The notes beneath the pieces are model-generated. The model did not search any database. It saw only the letters and a list, made by a program, of their open reading frames with translations, and had not been told where the DNA came from. From the NCBI RefSeq assembly GCF_001428245.1, contig NZ_LMRV01000066.1, forward strand, positions 211,509-270,675: DNA of 59,167 nt. Direction: 5' to 3'. Shown piece by piece: positions 36,161 through 45,351 of this stretch; the first letter of the stretch is position 1; every line of letters starts with the position of its first letter. The translations under genes were made by a program, and so were the position numbers. This stretch comes from Paenibacillus sp. Soil522. GTDB taxonomy: Bacteria > Bacillota > Bacilli > Paenibacillales > Paenibacillaceae.

Positions 36161-36228
36161 TTGCCGGAGATTCGTTTATAGTGTATATTGATGTTAATTA
36201 AGCGCTTTACCTTGCTCGGTTAAGCGCT
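36161..36228 (+). promoter_or_regulatory. iol promoter with two AGCGCT operators
   Basis: TTGCCG (36161-36166), 17 bases, TATATT (36184-36189) is a good sigma-A promoter. Two TTAAGCGCT motifs (AGCGCT at 36201-36206 and 36223-36228) lie just downstream, 22 bp apart, i.e. two helical turns on one DNA face. A cre-like TGAAAGCGTATCC is on the minus strand at about 36121-36133. The CG-centred cores suggest a LacI-type repressor rather than IolR. Confidence 0.6.
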
Positions 36229-36253
36229 ATACTAACTATTGGGGAGGCAACAA

Positions 36254-38119
36254 ATGGATAAGATACGGTTAACGATGGCACAAGCGCTGCTGCGGTTTCT
36301 GGACAATCAATATGTATCCGTTGATGGCGTGGAAACCAAATTCGTGCAGGGCCTGATGGGCATCTTCGGCCACGGGAACGTAACGGGGATCGGCGAGGCG
36401 CTGGAGAGAAGCCCGGGAAGTCTGACGTTCATTCAAGGTAAGAACGAGCAAGGGATGGTCCATGCTGCAACCGCTTTCGCCAAGCAGAAAAACCGTCTTC
36501 AAATCTATGCTTGCACGTCCTCCATCGGGCCAGGAGCTTTAAATATGATAACGGCTGCGGCTACCGCCACAGTCAACCGGATTCCGGTTTTGCTGCTTCC
36601 TGGAGATCATTTTGCTTCGAGGCAGCCGGATCCCGTGCTGCAGCAGCTCGAAGTCGTCTCCGATTATACGATATCGGCCGTCGATGCGTTCAAGCCTGTG
36701 AGTAAATACTGGGACCGGATTGTACGCCCGGAACAGCTGATGCAGGCGGCCATTCAGGCGATGCGGGTATTGACCGATCCGGCGGAGACCGGCGCGGTCA
36801 CGCTTGCGCTGCCGCAGGATGTTCAGGCAGAAGCATATGATTATCCCGTTTCCTTTTTTGAGAAAAAGGTGCATTTCATCGACCGCCGTCTACCGGCTCC
36901 GGCATCGCTGCAGCGGGCGGTCGAATTAATCAAGAAGAAGCGCAGACCGCTTATTATCGCGGGAGGCGGAGTGCTCTACTCCAGCGCGATGAAGGAGCTG
37001 GCCGCATTCGCCGAAGCATTCGGCATTCCAGTCGCTGAGACGCAGGCGGGAAAAAGCTCGCTTCCTTGGAACCATCCGTTAAATGCAGGCGCGATCGGCG
37101 TCACGGGCACGCTCGCCGCCAACCGTCTCGCCGCTGATGCCGATCTGATTATTGGCATCGGGACCCGGTATTCCGATTTTACGACCTCTTCCAAATCCGC
37201 TTTTCGCAACGAGGCGGTCCAGTTCGTTAACTTAAACGTCAGCGCTTTTGATTCGTCGAAGCTGGACGCCTTTTCTGTCACATGCGACGCGAAAGCCGGC
37301 TTACAGGCGCTTCAACAATCACTTAATGCCGCTAATTACCGCACTGGCTATGAGCCTGCTGAAATCGCCGGATTAAAGGAGCAATGGGATGCGGAGGTTG
37401 ACCGTTTGTACGCAGCCGAGCATAAAGACGGGCTTGCGCAGACGAGAGCGCTCGGCGTTATCAATGAAACGCTTGGTGAATCCGACATCATCCTCTGTGC
37501 TGCAGGAAGCCTGCCGGGCGACCTGCACCGGGTCTGGCGGTCTGTGGAGCCGAAAACCTACCATATGGAATACGGGTTTTCGTGCATGGGCTACGAGATT
37601 AGCGGAGCGTTCGGAGCAGCGCTTGCGGAGCCGGATAAAAACGTCTATGCCATTCTAGGCGACGGCAGCTATTTGATGCTTCATTCGGAGCTGATCACGA
37701 GCATTCAAGAAGGCCGCAAAATTACGGTGCTTCTGCTGGACAATCATGGCTATCAGTGTATTCATAACCTGCAGCGGGGACACGGCAGCGACGGCTTTGG
37801 CAATGAGTTCCGGTTCCGCTCCGGGACGACTGGCCGGCTGACGGGCGGCTATATGCCGATCGATTTCTCGGCGCACGCGAGCAGCATGGGCGCAGCAACC
37901 TACAAAGCAAGCACGGCGGAAGAGCTGAGAGATGCGCTGCTCAAAGCAAGGAACGAGACGGGCACGACATTAATCGAAATTCCGGTCGTTCCAGGTACAA
38001 ACACGGGAGGATACGAATCCTGGTGGAACGTAGGCGTCCCTGAAGTTTCAGTCAGCGAGAAGGTAGTTGCGGCACACGAGGACATGAAGCGGAATATTGA
38101 CGCGGTACTATTCATCTAA
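36254..38119 (+). CDS. iolD: 3D-(3,5/4)-trihydroxycyclohexane-1,2-dione hydrolase
   Basis: A 621-residue thiamine-diphosphate enzyme that opens the inositol-derived ring to 5-deoxy-glucuronate. The N-terminal pyrimidine-binding domain contains GIFGHGNVTGIGEAL with the conserved FGHGN motif, then EQGMVHAATAFAKQ. The C-terminal domain has the ThDP motif GDGSYLMLHSELITSIQEGRKITVLLLDNHG. ATG 36254 follows GGGGAGG by six bases. It is the first gene of the iol operon; iolE follows after 28 bases. Confidence 0.95.
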   Translation: MDKIRLTMAQALLRFLDNQYVSVDGVETKFVQGLMGIFGHGNVTGIGEALERSPGSLTFIQGKNEQGMVHAATAFAKQKNRLQIYACTSSIGPGALNMITAAATATVNRIPVLLLPGDHFASRQPDPVLQQLEVVSDYTISAVDAFKPVSKYWDRIVRPEQLMQAAIQAMRVLTDPAETGAVTLALPQDVQAEAYDYPVSFFEKKVHFIDRRLPAPASLQRAVELIKKKRRPLIIAGGGVLYSSAMKELAAFAEAFGIPVAETQAGKSSLPWNHPLNAGAIGVTGTLAANRLAADADLIIGIGTRYSDFTTSSKSAFRNEAVQFVNLNVSAFDSSKLDAFSVTCDAKAGLQALQQSLNAANYRTGYEPAEIAGLKEQWDAEVDRLYAAEHKDGLAQTRALGVINETLGESDIILCAAGSLPGDLHRVWRSVEPKTYHMEYGFSCMGYEISGAFGAALAEPDKNVYAILGDGSYLMLHSELITSIQEGRKITVLLLDNHGYQCIHNLQRGHGSDGFGNEFRFRSGTTGRLTGGYMPIDFSAHASSMGAATYKASTAEELRDALLKARNETGTTLIEIPVVPGTNTGGYESWWNVGVPEVSVSEKVVAAHEDMKRNIDAVLFI

Positions 38120-38147
38120 ACGCCAAAAAAAGAAGGAGAAATCATCG

Positions 38148-39047
38148 ATGGGCAAATTCCCTTTCAAGCTCGGCATTCACCCGATCAACTGGGTGGGCGA
38201 GGATGTGAAGGAGCACGGCGAGAACACAACGTTCGAGCAAATCGTGAATGAAATTGAGGCGCTGGGGCTGACCGGAACCGAGATGGGGCGCAAGTATCCG
38301 GAGAGCCAAGCCGTGCTGAAGCAAGAGCTGTCGAAGCGTGGGATCAACCTCGTCTCGCAGTGGAAAACGGTATTGTTCTCCGACCCCGTATACCGGGACG
38401 CGGAGCTCGAAGCTTACCGCGAGCATGCGTGCTTTCTGAAGGAGATGGGCAGCACCGTTATTAGCACATGCGAGGGCGGGGGATCGCTGCACTTCGATGC
38501 GCGGCGCTCGCCGAATGAGAAGGAGGTGCTGCGGCTGGATGAAGCGGGCTGGAAAAGTCTGGCCGAGGGACTGAACGCAGCCGGCGCGATTGCGAAGGAA
38601 TACGGTCTTAAGCTGACGTATCATCATCATGGCGGAACGGTCATCGAAAGCGCTGAGGAAATTGACCGTCTTATGGAGATGACCGACCCTGCGCTTGTCT
38701 ATCTGTTGTTCGATACGGGCCATGCCTATTACGGCGGGGCTGATCCGCTTAACGTCCTGCGCAAGCATTACGAAAGAATCGCCTATATTCATTTGAAGGA
38801 TATTCGCCAAGAAGTGCTGGACCGGTCGCGTGCCGAACGGGCCGATTTCATTACCTGCATCCGCAAGGGGGTGTTTACCGTTCCTGGAGACGGAAACATA
38901 GATTTTAAGCCGGTGATCGATGAGCTGGTAAACCGGGGTTACGACGGATGGGCGATGCTCGAGGGGGAGCAGGATCCGGCCGAGCATCCCGCCTGCGAAT
39001 ACGCCAAGCAATCATTGACTTACTTGAATTCTCTCATTACATCGTGA
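38148..39047 (+). CDS. iolE: 2-keto-myo-inositol (inosose) dehydratase
   Basis: A 299-residue TIM-barrel (AP-endonuclease 2-like) protein that converts scyllo-inosose to the cyclohexanetrione substrate of IolD. Visible features: N-terminal KLGIHPINWVGEDVKEHGEN, metal-site segments LTYHHHGGTVIES and LLFDTGHAYYGG, and AYIHLKDIRQEV. ATG 38148 lies after AAGGAGAA; upstream in-frame codons overlap iolD. It sits between iolD and iolC in the operon. Confidence 0.94.
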   Translation: MGKFPFKLGIHPINWVGEDVKEHGENTTFEQIVNEIEALGLTGTEMGRKYPESQAVLKQELSKRGINLVSQWKTVLFSDPVYRDAELEAYREHACFLKEMGSTVISTCEGGGSLHFDARRSPNEKEVLRLDEAGWKSLAEGLNAAGAIAKEYGLKLTYHHHGGTVIESAEEIDRLMEMTDPALVYLLFDTGHAYYGGADPLNVLRKHYERIAYIHLKDIRQEVLDRSRAERADFITCIRKGVFTVPGDGNIDFKPVIDELVNRGYDGWAMLEGEQDPAEHPACEYAKQSLTYLNSLITS

Positions 39048-39060
39048 AGGAGGCATTAGC

Positions 39061-40071
39061 ATGAGACATGTGACTTTTCCGGCTCATAAACCGATCGACT
39101 TTGTTGCGATCGGACGCCTGTGCATTGATTTGAACGCCAATGAAATAAATCGTCCGATGGAAGAGACGATGACCTTTACCAAATATGTGGGCGGCTCGCC
39201 GGCGAATATCGCTATCGGGATGTCGCGCCTCGGATTGAAGACAGCTTTTATCGGTAAAATCGCAAACGATCAGATGGGACGTTTTATTGAACGCTATTTG
39301 CAGCGCGAAGGCATCGATACGTCGAGCGTCGCGGTCGACGACACGGGCGCGGTAACGGGGCTTGCTTTTACCGAAATTAAAAGTCCTTCGGACTGCAGCA
39401 TTCTTATGTACCGCGACAACGTTGCGGATCTGCTGCTGAGGCCGGAAGAGGTGAGCGAGGAGATTATCGCGCAGGCAAAGCTGCTGCTCATTTCCGGCAC
39501 GGCGCTGGCGCAAAGCCCGTCGAGGGAAGCGGTATTCCAAGCGCTCGACTTTGCGAAGAAGCATGGGACCATTATCGCATTTGACCTTGATTACCGTCCG
39601 TATACGTGGAAATCGGCTGAAGAGACAGCCGTCAATTACAACCTGGCTGCCGAGAAGTGCGACATTCTGATTGGAACGCGGGAAGAGTTTAATCAGATGG
39701 AAATTTTTGATGCGAATGCAGAGCATGACGACCGGATCACCGCTTCCAAATGGTTTAATTACGGGGCTAAAATTGCCATTATCAAGCACGGCAAGGAAGG
39801 CTCGATCGCTTACGCGAAGGACGGGTCGGAGCACCGTGCGAAGAGCTACCCGGCCAAGGTCATCAAGACGTTCGGAGCGGGAGATTCCTACGCGGCAGGA
39901 TTTCTGTACGGCATTATGCAGGGCTGGACATTAGAGAAAAGTATGGAATTCGGAAGCGCAGCAGCGTGCGTAGTCATCTCGAGCCACAGCTGTTCGGACG
40001 CCATGCCAACGACAAAGCAAGTATACGACTATATCGAACGCTGCGAACGCGGTGAAATCACAGTCTCATAA
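39061..40071 (+). CDS. iolC: 5-dehydro-2-deoxygluconokinase
   Basis: A 336-residue PfkB-family sugar kinase: substrate loop GGSPANIAIGMSRLG, and C-terminal signature FGAGDSYAAGFLYGI with the catalytic Asp in GAGDS. It phosphorylates 2-deoxy-5-keto-gluconate to the substrate of IolJ aldolase. GAAGGAGGC precedes the start; iolE ends 13 bases upstream. The aldolase gene iolJ is not in this operon. Confidence 0.94.
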   Translation: MRHVTFPAHKPIDFVAIGRLCIDLNANEINRPMEETMTFTKYVGGSPANIAIGMSRLGLKTAFIGKIANDQMGRFIERYLQREGIDTSSVAVDDTGAVTGLAFTEIKSPSDCSILMYRDNVADLLLRPEEVSEEIIAQAKLLLISGTALAQSPSREAVFQALDFAKKHGTIIAFDLDYRPYTWKSAEETAVNYNLAAEKCDILIGTREEFNQMEIFDANAEHDDRITASKWFNYGAKIAIIKHGKEGSIAYAKDGSEHRAKSYPAKVIKTFGAGDSYAAGFLYGIMQGWTLEKSMEFGSAAACVVISSHSCSDAMPTTKQVYDYIERCERGEITVS

Positions 40072-40091
40072 GCCGAAAGGAGAACGACAGA

Positions 40092-41537
40092 ATGGCTAAA
40101 ACATTAAAAAATTGGATCGGTGGCGTATGGGTGGATGCTGCAACCTCTGTGACTGAGCCGGTTGTTAATCCGGCGACAGAAGAGACGCTCGCGCATGTTC
40201 CTTTATCTACGCAAGAGGATGTCGACAAGGCTGCCTGTGCAGCCAAGGAAGCTTTCCAAAGCTGGAGCCGGACGCCGGTTCCGAAGCGCGCGCGCGTGCT
40301 GTTCAAATATCAGCAGCTGCTTGTCGAGCATTGGGAGGAGCTGGCGCAGCTTATTACGAAGGAGAACGGCAAGAGCTACAGCGAGGCGTACGGGGAAGTG
40401 CTTCGCGGCATCGAGTGCGTGGAGTTCGCAGCAGGCGCTCCTAATTTGATGATGGGCAAGCAGCTTCCGGATATTGCTTCTCATATAGAGTCGGGCATGT
40501 ACCGGTATCCAATCGGCGTCATCGCCGGCATTACCCCGTTTAATTTTCCGATGATGGTGCCGTGCTGGATGTTCCCGCTTGCCATTGCCTGCGGCAACAC
40601 CTTCATATTGAAGCCGTCGGAGCGCACGCCGCTGCTGGCAGAGCGGCTTGCCGGGCTGTTCGCGGAAGCGGGCTTGCCGGCTGGCGTACTGAACATCGTG
40701 CACGGAGCCCGCGACGTCGTTAACGGCATTTTGGAGCATAAGGATATTCAAGCGGTCTCGTTCGTCGGCTCGCAGCCGGTTGCCGAATACGTGTACAAGA
40801 CGGCATCTGCGAATGGCAAACGCGTGCAGGCGCTGGCTGGAGCCAAAAATCACTCCATTGTCCTTCCGGATGCCGATCTGGATTTGACTGTCAAAGAGAT
40901 CGTCAATGCGGCCTTCGGCTCGGCCGGAGAGCGCTGTATGGCTTGCTCCGTCGTCGTGGCGGTTGGAGAAGTCGCCGATACGCTCGTGAGCAAATTGACG
41001 GATGCGGCGAACCGGATTACGATCGGCAACGGCATGGAAGAGAATGTTTTCCTCGGTCCGGTCATACGCGGCGCGCACAAGGACAGAACGCTGCATTACA
41101 TCGAGACGGGAGAAAACGAAGGCGCCTTGCTCGTCCGCGACGGACGCAAAGATGCGGCAATCGATGGAAAAGGCTACTTCGTTGGTCCAACTATCTTCGA
41201 CAATGTCGAGTGCGGCATGAAAATTTGGGAGGATGAGATTTTCGCTCCTGTTCTGGCTATCGTGCGTGTTGCAACTTTGGAGGATGCGATCGAGCTGGCT
41301 AACCGTTCTGAATTCGCTAACGGAGCTTGCCTCTTCACGAAGAACGGCAGCAGCGTCCGGCAATTCCGCGAGACGATCGATGCCGGTATGCTCGGGATTA
41401 ATCTCGGAGTACCCGCGCCGATGGCTTTCTTCCCGTTCTCGGGATGGAAAAAATCGTTCTACGGCGATCTTCATGCAAACGGAACCGATGGAGTCGAGTT
41501 TTATACGCGTAAAAAAATGGTGACAGCCCGGTGGTAA
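40092..41537 (+). CDS. iolA: Methylmalonate-semialdehyde dehydrogenase
   Basis: A 481-residue CoA-acylating aldehyde dehydrogenase that turns malonate semialdehyde from the inositol pathway into acetyl-CoA and CO2. The catalytic Cys lies in FGSAGERCMACSVVV; the NAD-binding block is GITPFNFPMMVPCWMFPLAIACGNTF; the family motif PMAFFPFSGWKKSFYGDLHANG is near the C-terminus. AAAGGAGAAC is the ribosome binding site. It follows iolC by 20 bases. Confidence 0.94.
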   Translation: MAKTLKNWIGGVWVDAATSVTEPVVNPATEETLAHVPLSTQEDVDKAACAAKEAFQSWSRTPVPKRARVLFKYQQLLVEHWEELAQLITKENGKSYSEAYGEVLRGIECVEFAAGAPNLMMGKQLPDIASHIESGMYRYPIGVIAGITPFNFPMMVPCWMFPLAIACGNTFILKPSERTPLLAERLAGLFAEAGLPAGVLNIVHGARDVVNGILEHKDIQAVSFVGSQPVAEYVYKTASANGKRVQALAGAKNHSIVLPDADLDLTVKEIVNAAFGSAGERCMACSVVVAVGEVADTLVSKLTDAANRITIGNGMEENVFLGPVIRGAHKDRTLHYIETGENEGALLVRDGRKDAAIDGKGYFVGPTIFDNVECGMKIWEDEIFAPVLAIVRVATLEDAIELANRSEFANGACLFTKNGSSVRQFRETIDAGMLGINLGVPAPMAFFPFSGWKKSFYGDLHANGTDGVEFYTRKKMVTARW

Positions 41538-41577
41538 CGCTCGTTACAAAGAAAGAGAAAGCGGGAGGGATATAGCA

Positions 41578-42633
41578 ATGGCTAACAAAATAACGATCGG
41601 GATTATCGGGGCGGGCAGGATCGGCAAGATCCACGCCGACAACCTGCTCAGGCTGCCGCAGGTGGAAATTTCTGCGGTCAGCGATCTGTTTGCGGGACCG
41701 GAGCTGAAGGAATGGGCGGCCAAGCGGGAAATCGCCAAAGTAACCCAAGACAGCTCCGAAATAATAAACGATCCGGCGATCGATGCCGTCTTCATCTGTT
41801 CGTCGACCGATACGCATGTTCCGTTGATCAAGCAGGCTGCAAAGGCAGGCAAGCATGTGTTTTGCGAGAAGCCTCTCAGCATGGACATCAACCGGACGGA
41901 AGAAGCCGTTGCGGCGGCCGCGGAAGCGGGCATTAAGCTGCAGATCGGTTTCAACCGCAGGTTCGATCATAATTTTAAACGGGTGCGCGAGCATGTGCTG
42001 ATCGGTACGGTCGGTAATCCGCATATTGTGAAGATTACCTCCCGTGATCCGAATCCGCCGCATGAGGATTACATCCGGGTATCCGGCGGCATCTTTATGG
42101 ATATGATGATCCATGATTTCGACTTGGCCCGTTTCCTGACGGGGAGCGAGGTGACGGAGGTATACGCGCAAGGCGGCGTACTAATCGACCCTGTCTTCAG
42201 CAAGTACGGGGATGTGGATACGGCGATCGTCACGCTGCGCTTCGAGAACGGAGCAATAGGCGTCATCGACAACAGCCGGCAAGCGGCTTACGGCTATGAC
42301 CAGCGTGTGGAAGTGTTCGGCTCCAAGGGCAGCGTCGCAGTTAGCAACGACCATCCGAATACAGCGGAGGTCAGCACTTCGGAAGGAATTATGAGAGACA
42401 AACCTCTCCATTTCTTCCTCGAGAGGTACAATGCGGCTTATATAGAAGAAACACAGCAATTTGTGGATAGTCTCGTGAACGGGCTTCCGCTACCTGTCAC
42501 CGGTGATGATGGCGTGAAGGCAGAGCGGATCGCTTTGGCGGCAAAGCTTTCCTGCCGGCTGGGGCGCCCCGTTAAGATCAGCGAAGCTGTGGAGCTGCAG
42601 CGGCAGACGGAAGGGACGGGTAGTCATGTCTAA
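41578..42633 (+). CDS. iolG: Inositol 2-dehydrogenase (Gfo/Idh/MocA family)
   Basis: A 351-residue NAD enzyme for the first step, myo-inositol to scyllo-inosose. The Rossmann motif is IGIIGAGRIGKIHADNLL; the conserved EKP triad is in FCEKPLSMD; the catalytic His region is GGIFMDMMIHDFDLARFL. GGGAGGG precedes the start. The iolB gene overlaps its last eight bases, so translation is coupled. Confidence 0.93.
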   Translation: MANKITIGIIGAGRIGKIHADNLLRLPQVEISAVSDLFAGPELKEWAAKREIAKVTQDSSEIINDPAIDAVFICSSTDTHVPLIKQAAKAGKHVFCEKPLSMDINRTEEAVAAAAEAGIKLQIGFNRRFDHNFKRVREHVLIGTVGNPHIVKITSRDPNPPHEDYIRVSGGIFMDMMIHDFDLARFLTGSEVTEVYAQGGVLIDPVFSKYGDVDTAIVTLRFENGAIGVIDNSRQAAYGYDQRVEVFGSKGSVAVSNDHPNTAEVSTSEGIMRDKPLHFFLERYNAAYIEETQQFVDSLVNGLPLPVTGDDGVKAERIALAAKLSCRLGRPVKISEAVELQRQTEGTGSHV

Positions 42634-43447
42634 GTTGATCGTTAAGCCGAAGGCGAGCCCGGATCAAGACGGAATCGTACTGTCCGTCACGCCGGAATCC
42701 GCGGGCTGGAAATACGTCGGCTTCGAGGTCGCTAAGCTTGAGGCGGGACAGATGCTTAAGCGCGAAACCGGGAATCTCGAATATTGTCTGGTGCTGCTCT
42801 CCGGCATGGCGGATGTATCGACGCAGAAAGCGGAGTGGACGAATGTCGGCGGGCGGATGAGCGTATTCGAGAAGAAGCCGCCTTATTCGGTCTATGTTCC
42901 GAACGAAGACCGCTTTGAAGTGAAAGCATTAACCGAAGTCGAGCTGGCGATTTGCAGCGCCCCTGGCAGCGGGAGCTTTACGGCACGCCTAATCGCGCCT
43001 GCCGCTGGTGCGATGGAAACGCGCGGCTACGGAAATCTGGAGAGACAAATTTACAACATTCTCCCGGAGAGCGAGCCTGCGGACAGTCTGCTGGTCGTTG
43101 AGGTGTATACGCCGGAGGGCCACTGGTCCAGTTATCCGCCGCATAAGCATGACCGGGACGCCATGCCTGAGGAGTCATTGCTGGAGGAGACGTATTACTA
43201 TAAAATCCAACCGGAGCAGGGCTTTGCCGTGCAGCGGGTCTATACGGACGACCGCTCGCTCGATGAGACCGTTGTCGTGAAGAACGGAGAGACTGTGCTT
43301 GTGCCGAAAGGCTATCATCCGGTATCCGCGCCGCCGGGCTACGAGGTTTATTATTTGAATGTGATGGCTGGACCAACCCGTGCGTGGAAGTTCGTCAACG
43401 ACGCGGAGCATGCCTGGATCATGACGAAACCTAGCGAGAGAGTCTAG
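42626..43447 (+). CDS. iolB: 5-deoxy-glucuronate isomerase
   Basis: A 273-residue two-cupin protein that isomerises 5-deoxy-glucuronate to 2-deoxy-5-keto-gluconate for IolC. Metal-binding residues are in SSYPPHKHDRDAMPEESLLEETYYYK (His, His, Glu) and the second-half His in VPKGYHPVSAPPGYEVYYLNVMAG. It is the last gene of the operon and overlaps iolG by eight bases; a strong terminator follows. Confidence 0.94.
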   Translation: MSKLIVKPKASPDQDGIVLSVTPESAGWKYVGFEVAKLEAGQMLKRETGNLEYCLVLLSGMADVSTQKAEWTNVGGRMSVFEKKPPYSVYVPNEDRFEVKALTEVELAICSAPGSGSFTARLIAPAAGAMETRGYGNLERQIYNILPESEPADSLLVVEVYTPEGHWSSYPPHKHDRDAMPEESLLEETYYYKIQPEQGFAVQRVYTDDRSLDETVVVKNGETVLVPKGYHPVSAPPGYEVYYLNVMAGPTRAWKFVNDAEHAWIMTKPSERV

Positions 43448-43497
43448 AGCTCTGCAAAAGCAGGCATTGCTGCAATGTCCGTCGGCGAAAAGGAAAA

Positions 43498-43536
43498 GGG
43501 CTGGATAGAGATGAGGATCTCTGTCCAGCCCTTTTT
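43498..43536 (+). terminator. Intrinsic terminator of the iol operon
   Basis: GGGCTGGATAGAGAT pairs with ATCTCTGTCCAGCCC (one wobble) over a four-base loop, then TTTTT. Confidence 0.92.
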
Positions 43537-43629
43537 GCATATAATGGCTGTACCGGAAAATTAGCGTATAATTTTTTCGTCCAGGAGATTAGGTGGAAAT
43601 TTCCTTTACCGAGAACTGAATCCTATAGA

Positions 43630-43659
43630 TTGAGTTATAGGCAGTTTAACGTTTATAAT
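43630..43659 (+). promoter_or_regulatory. Promoter of the ABC-F gene
   Basis: TTGAGT (43630-43635), 18 bases, TATAAT (43654-43659). The leader to the start codon is only about 35 bases, so an attenuator like those of antibiotic-resistance ABC-F genes is not visible. Confidence 0.6.
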
Positions 43660-43698
43660 AAAACGAGAATATTCCAAAAGAAAAGGTGTCATTCATTT

Positions 43699-45255
43699 AT
43701 GAGTATATTAAATGTAGAACGACTAAGTCACGGCTTTGGGGATCGCGCGATCTTCAACAACGTATCCTTCCGCCTGCTAAAAGGCGAGCACATTGGACTC
43801 ATCGGCGCTAACGGCGAGGGCAAGTCCACCTTCATGAACATTATTACGGGCAAGCTTCAGCCGGATGACGGCAAGGTTGAATGGTCCAAGCGCATGCGCG
43901 TCGGCTACCTCGATCAGCATGCGGTGCTCAGCAAAGGGCTAACCATGCGCGATGTCCTGAAGGGAGCTTTTCAATACCTGTTCGATATGGAACAAGAAAT
44001 GAATGATATGTACGGAAAGATGGGCGATGTTACGCCGGAGGAGCTCGAGCAGATGCTTGAGGATGTCGGTACGATTCAAGATACGCTGACGAGCCAAGAT
44101 TTTTACCTGATCGATGCGAAGATCGAAGAAACCGCCCGCGGTCTGGGGCTTACCGATATTGGACTGGATAAGGACGTTAACGATCTTAGCGGCGGTCAGC
44201 GGACGAAGGTATTGCTGGCGAAGCTGCTGCTCGAAAAGCCGGATATTCTGCTCCTCGACGAGCCTACGAACTACCTCGATGAGCAGCATATCGAGTGGCT
44301 GAAGCGCTACCTGCAGGAGTATGAGAATGCATTTATTCTCATTTCACACGACATTCCGTTCCTTAACAGCGTGATTAACCTGATCTATCATATGGAGAAT
44401 CAGGAGTTAAACCGCTATGTTGGTGACTACGAGCATTTCCAGCAGGTTCACGAAATGAAAAAGCAGCAGCTTGAATCCGCCTTTAAGCGCCAACAGCAGG
44501 AAATTGCGGATTTGAAAGATTTTGTAGCCCGGAATAAAGCGAGCGTTGCAACGCGGAATATGGCGATGTCCAGACAAAAGAAGCTCGATAAGATGGAAGT
44601 GATCGAGCTGGCCAAGGATAAGCCGAAGCCGCAGTTTAACTTTAAGGACGGAAGAACTTCCGGCAAGCTGATATTCGAGACGAAGGAGCTCGTTATCGGT
44701 TATGACAGCCCCTTATCCGGATCGCTTGACCTCCGCATGGAACGGGGACAGAAGATTGCGCTTGTCGGCGCGAACGGAATCGGTAAAACGACGCTGCTGC
44801 GGAGCATTTTAGGCGAGATTCAGGCGCTGTCGGGCACTGTTCAACGCGGAGAGCATCTGCAAATCGGCTATTTCCAACAAGAAATGAAGGAAACGAATTA
44901 CAATACCTGCATCGAGGAAGTGTGGAAGGAATTCCCTTCTTTCACACAGTTCGAAGTGCGCGCGGCACTGGCCAAATGCGGGCTCACGACCAAACATATC
45001 GAGAGCAAAATTGCCGTGCTTAGCGGCGGTGAGAAGGCTAAGGTTCGCCTCTGCAAGCTGATCAACAGCGAAACGAACCTGCTCGTGCTGGATGAGCCGA
45101 CCAACCACTTGGATGTGGATGCTAAGGATGAGCTAAAGCGCGCCCTTAAGGCGTACAAAGGCAGCATCCTGATTATTTCCCACGAACCGGAATTTTATCG
45201 CGATGTCGTTACCGATACATGGAATTGCGAATCATGGACGACGAAAGTATTTTAG
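43699..45255 (+). CDS. ABC-F family ATPase (ribosome-associated, YkpA/YbiT-like)
   Basis: A 518-residue protein with two ABC domains and no membrane part. Walker A motifs are GANGEGKST and GANGIGKTT; signatures LSGGQRTK and LSGGEKAK; each is followed by a DEPTN(H/Y)LD Walker B. The interdomain linker (about residues 240-310, rich in Gln, Lys and Glu) is the P-site tRNA-interaction motif region. Such proteins act on the translating ribosome; a housekeeping rather than resistance role is likely from its similarity to YkpA-type members. ATG 43699 follows AAGGTG; an upstream start at 43630 lies within the promoter. Confidence 0.88.
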   Translation: MSILNVERLSHGFGDRAIFNNVSFRLLKGEHIGLIGANGEGKSTFMNIITGKLQPDDGKVEWSKRMRVGYLDQHAVLSKGLTMRDVLKGAFQYLFDMEQEMNDMYGKMGDVTPEELEQMLEDVGTIQDTLTSQDFYLIDAKIEETARGLGLTDIGLDKDVNDLSGGQRTKVLLAKLLLEKPDILLLDEPTNYLDEQHIEWLKRYLQEYENAFILISHDIPFLNSVINLIYHMENQELNRYVGDYEHFQQVHEMKKQQLESAFKRQQQEIADLKDFVARNKASVATRNMAMSRQKKLDKMEVIELAKDKPKPQFNFKDGRTSGKLIFETKELVIGYDSPLSGSLDLRMERGQKIALVGANGIGKTTLLRSILGEIQALSGTVQRGEHLQIGYFQQEMKETNYNTCIEEVWKEFPSFTQFEVRAALAKCGLTTKHIESKIAVLSGGEKAKVRLCKLINSETNLLVLDEPTNHLDVDAKDELKRALKAYKGSILIISHEPEFYRDVVTDTWNCESWTTKVF

Positions 45256-45266
45256 ACGTTCATTTC

Positions 45267-45306
45267 AAAAAGTCTGTTTAATCGTTCGCGGTTAGACAGG
45301 CTTTTT
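45267..45306 (+). terminator. Intrinsic terminator after the ABC-F gene
   Basis: AAAAAGTCTGT pairs with ACAGGCTTTTT across an 18-base loop region. The T-run makes it a plausible terminator. Confidence 0.7.
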
Positions 45307-45351
45307 ATATACTGAAATGTTTAGGTAATTAATGAAAGTAGGTTATAACCG

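Noticed and set aside
40203..41474. 423-codon open frame opposite iolA
   Set aside because: Antisense shadow of a GC-rich coding gene; arginine- and histidine-rich composition typical of such shadows. The same applies to 38142-39011 opposite iolE.
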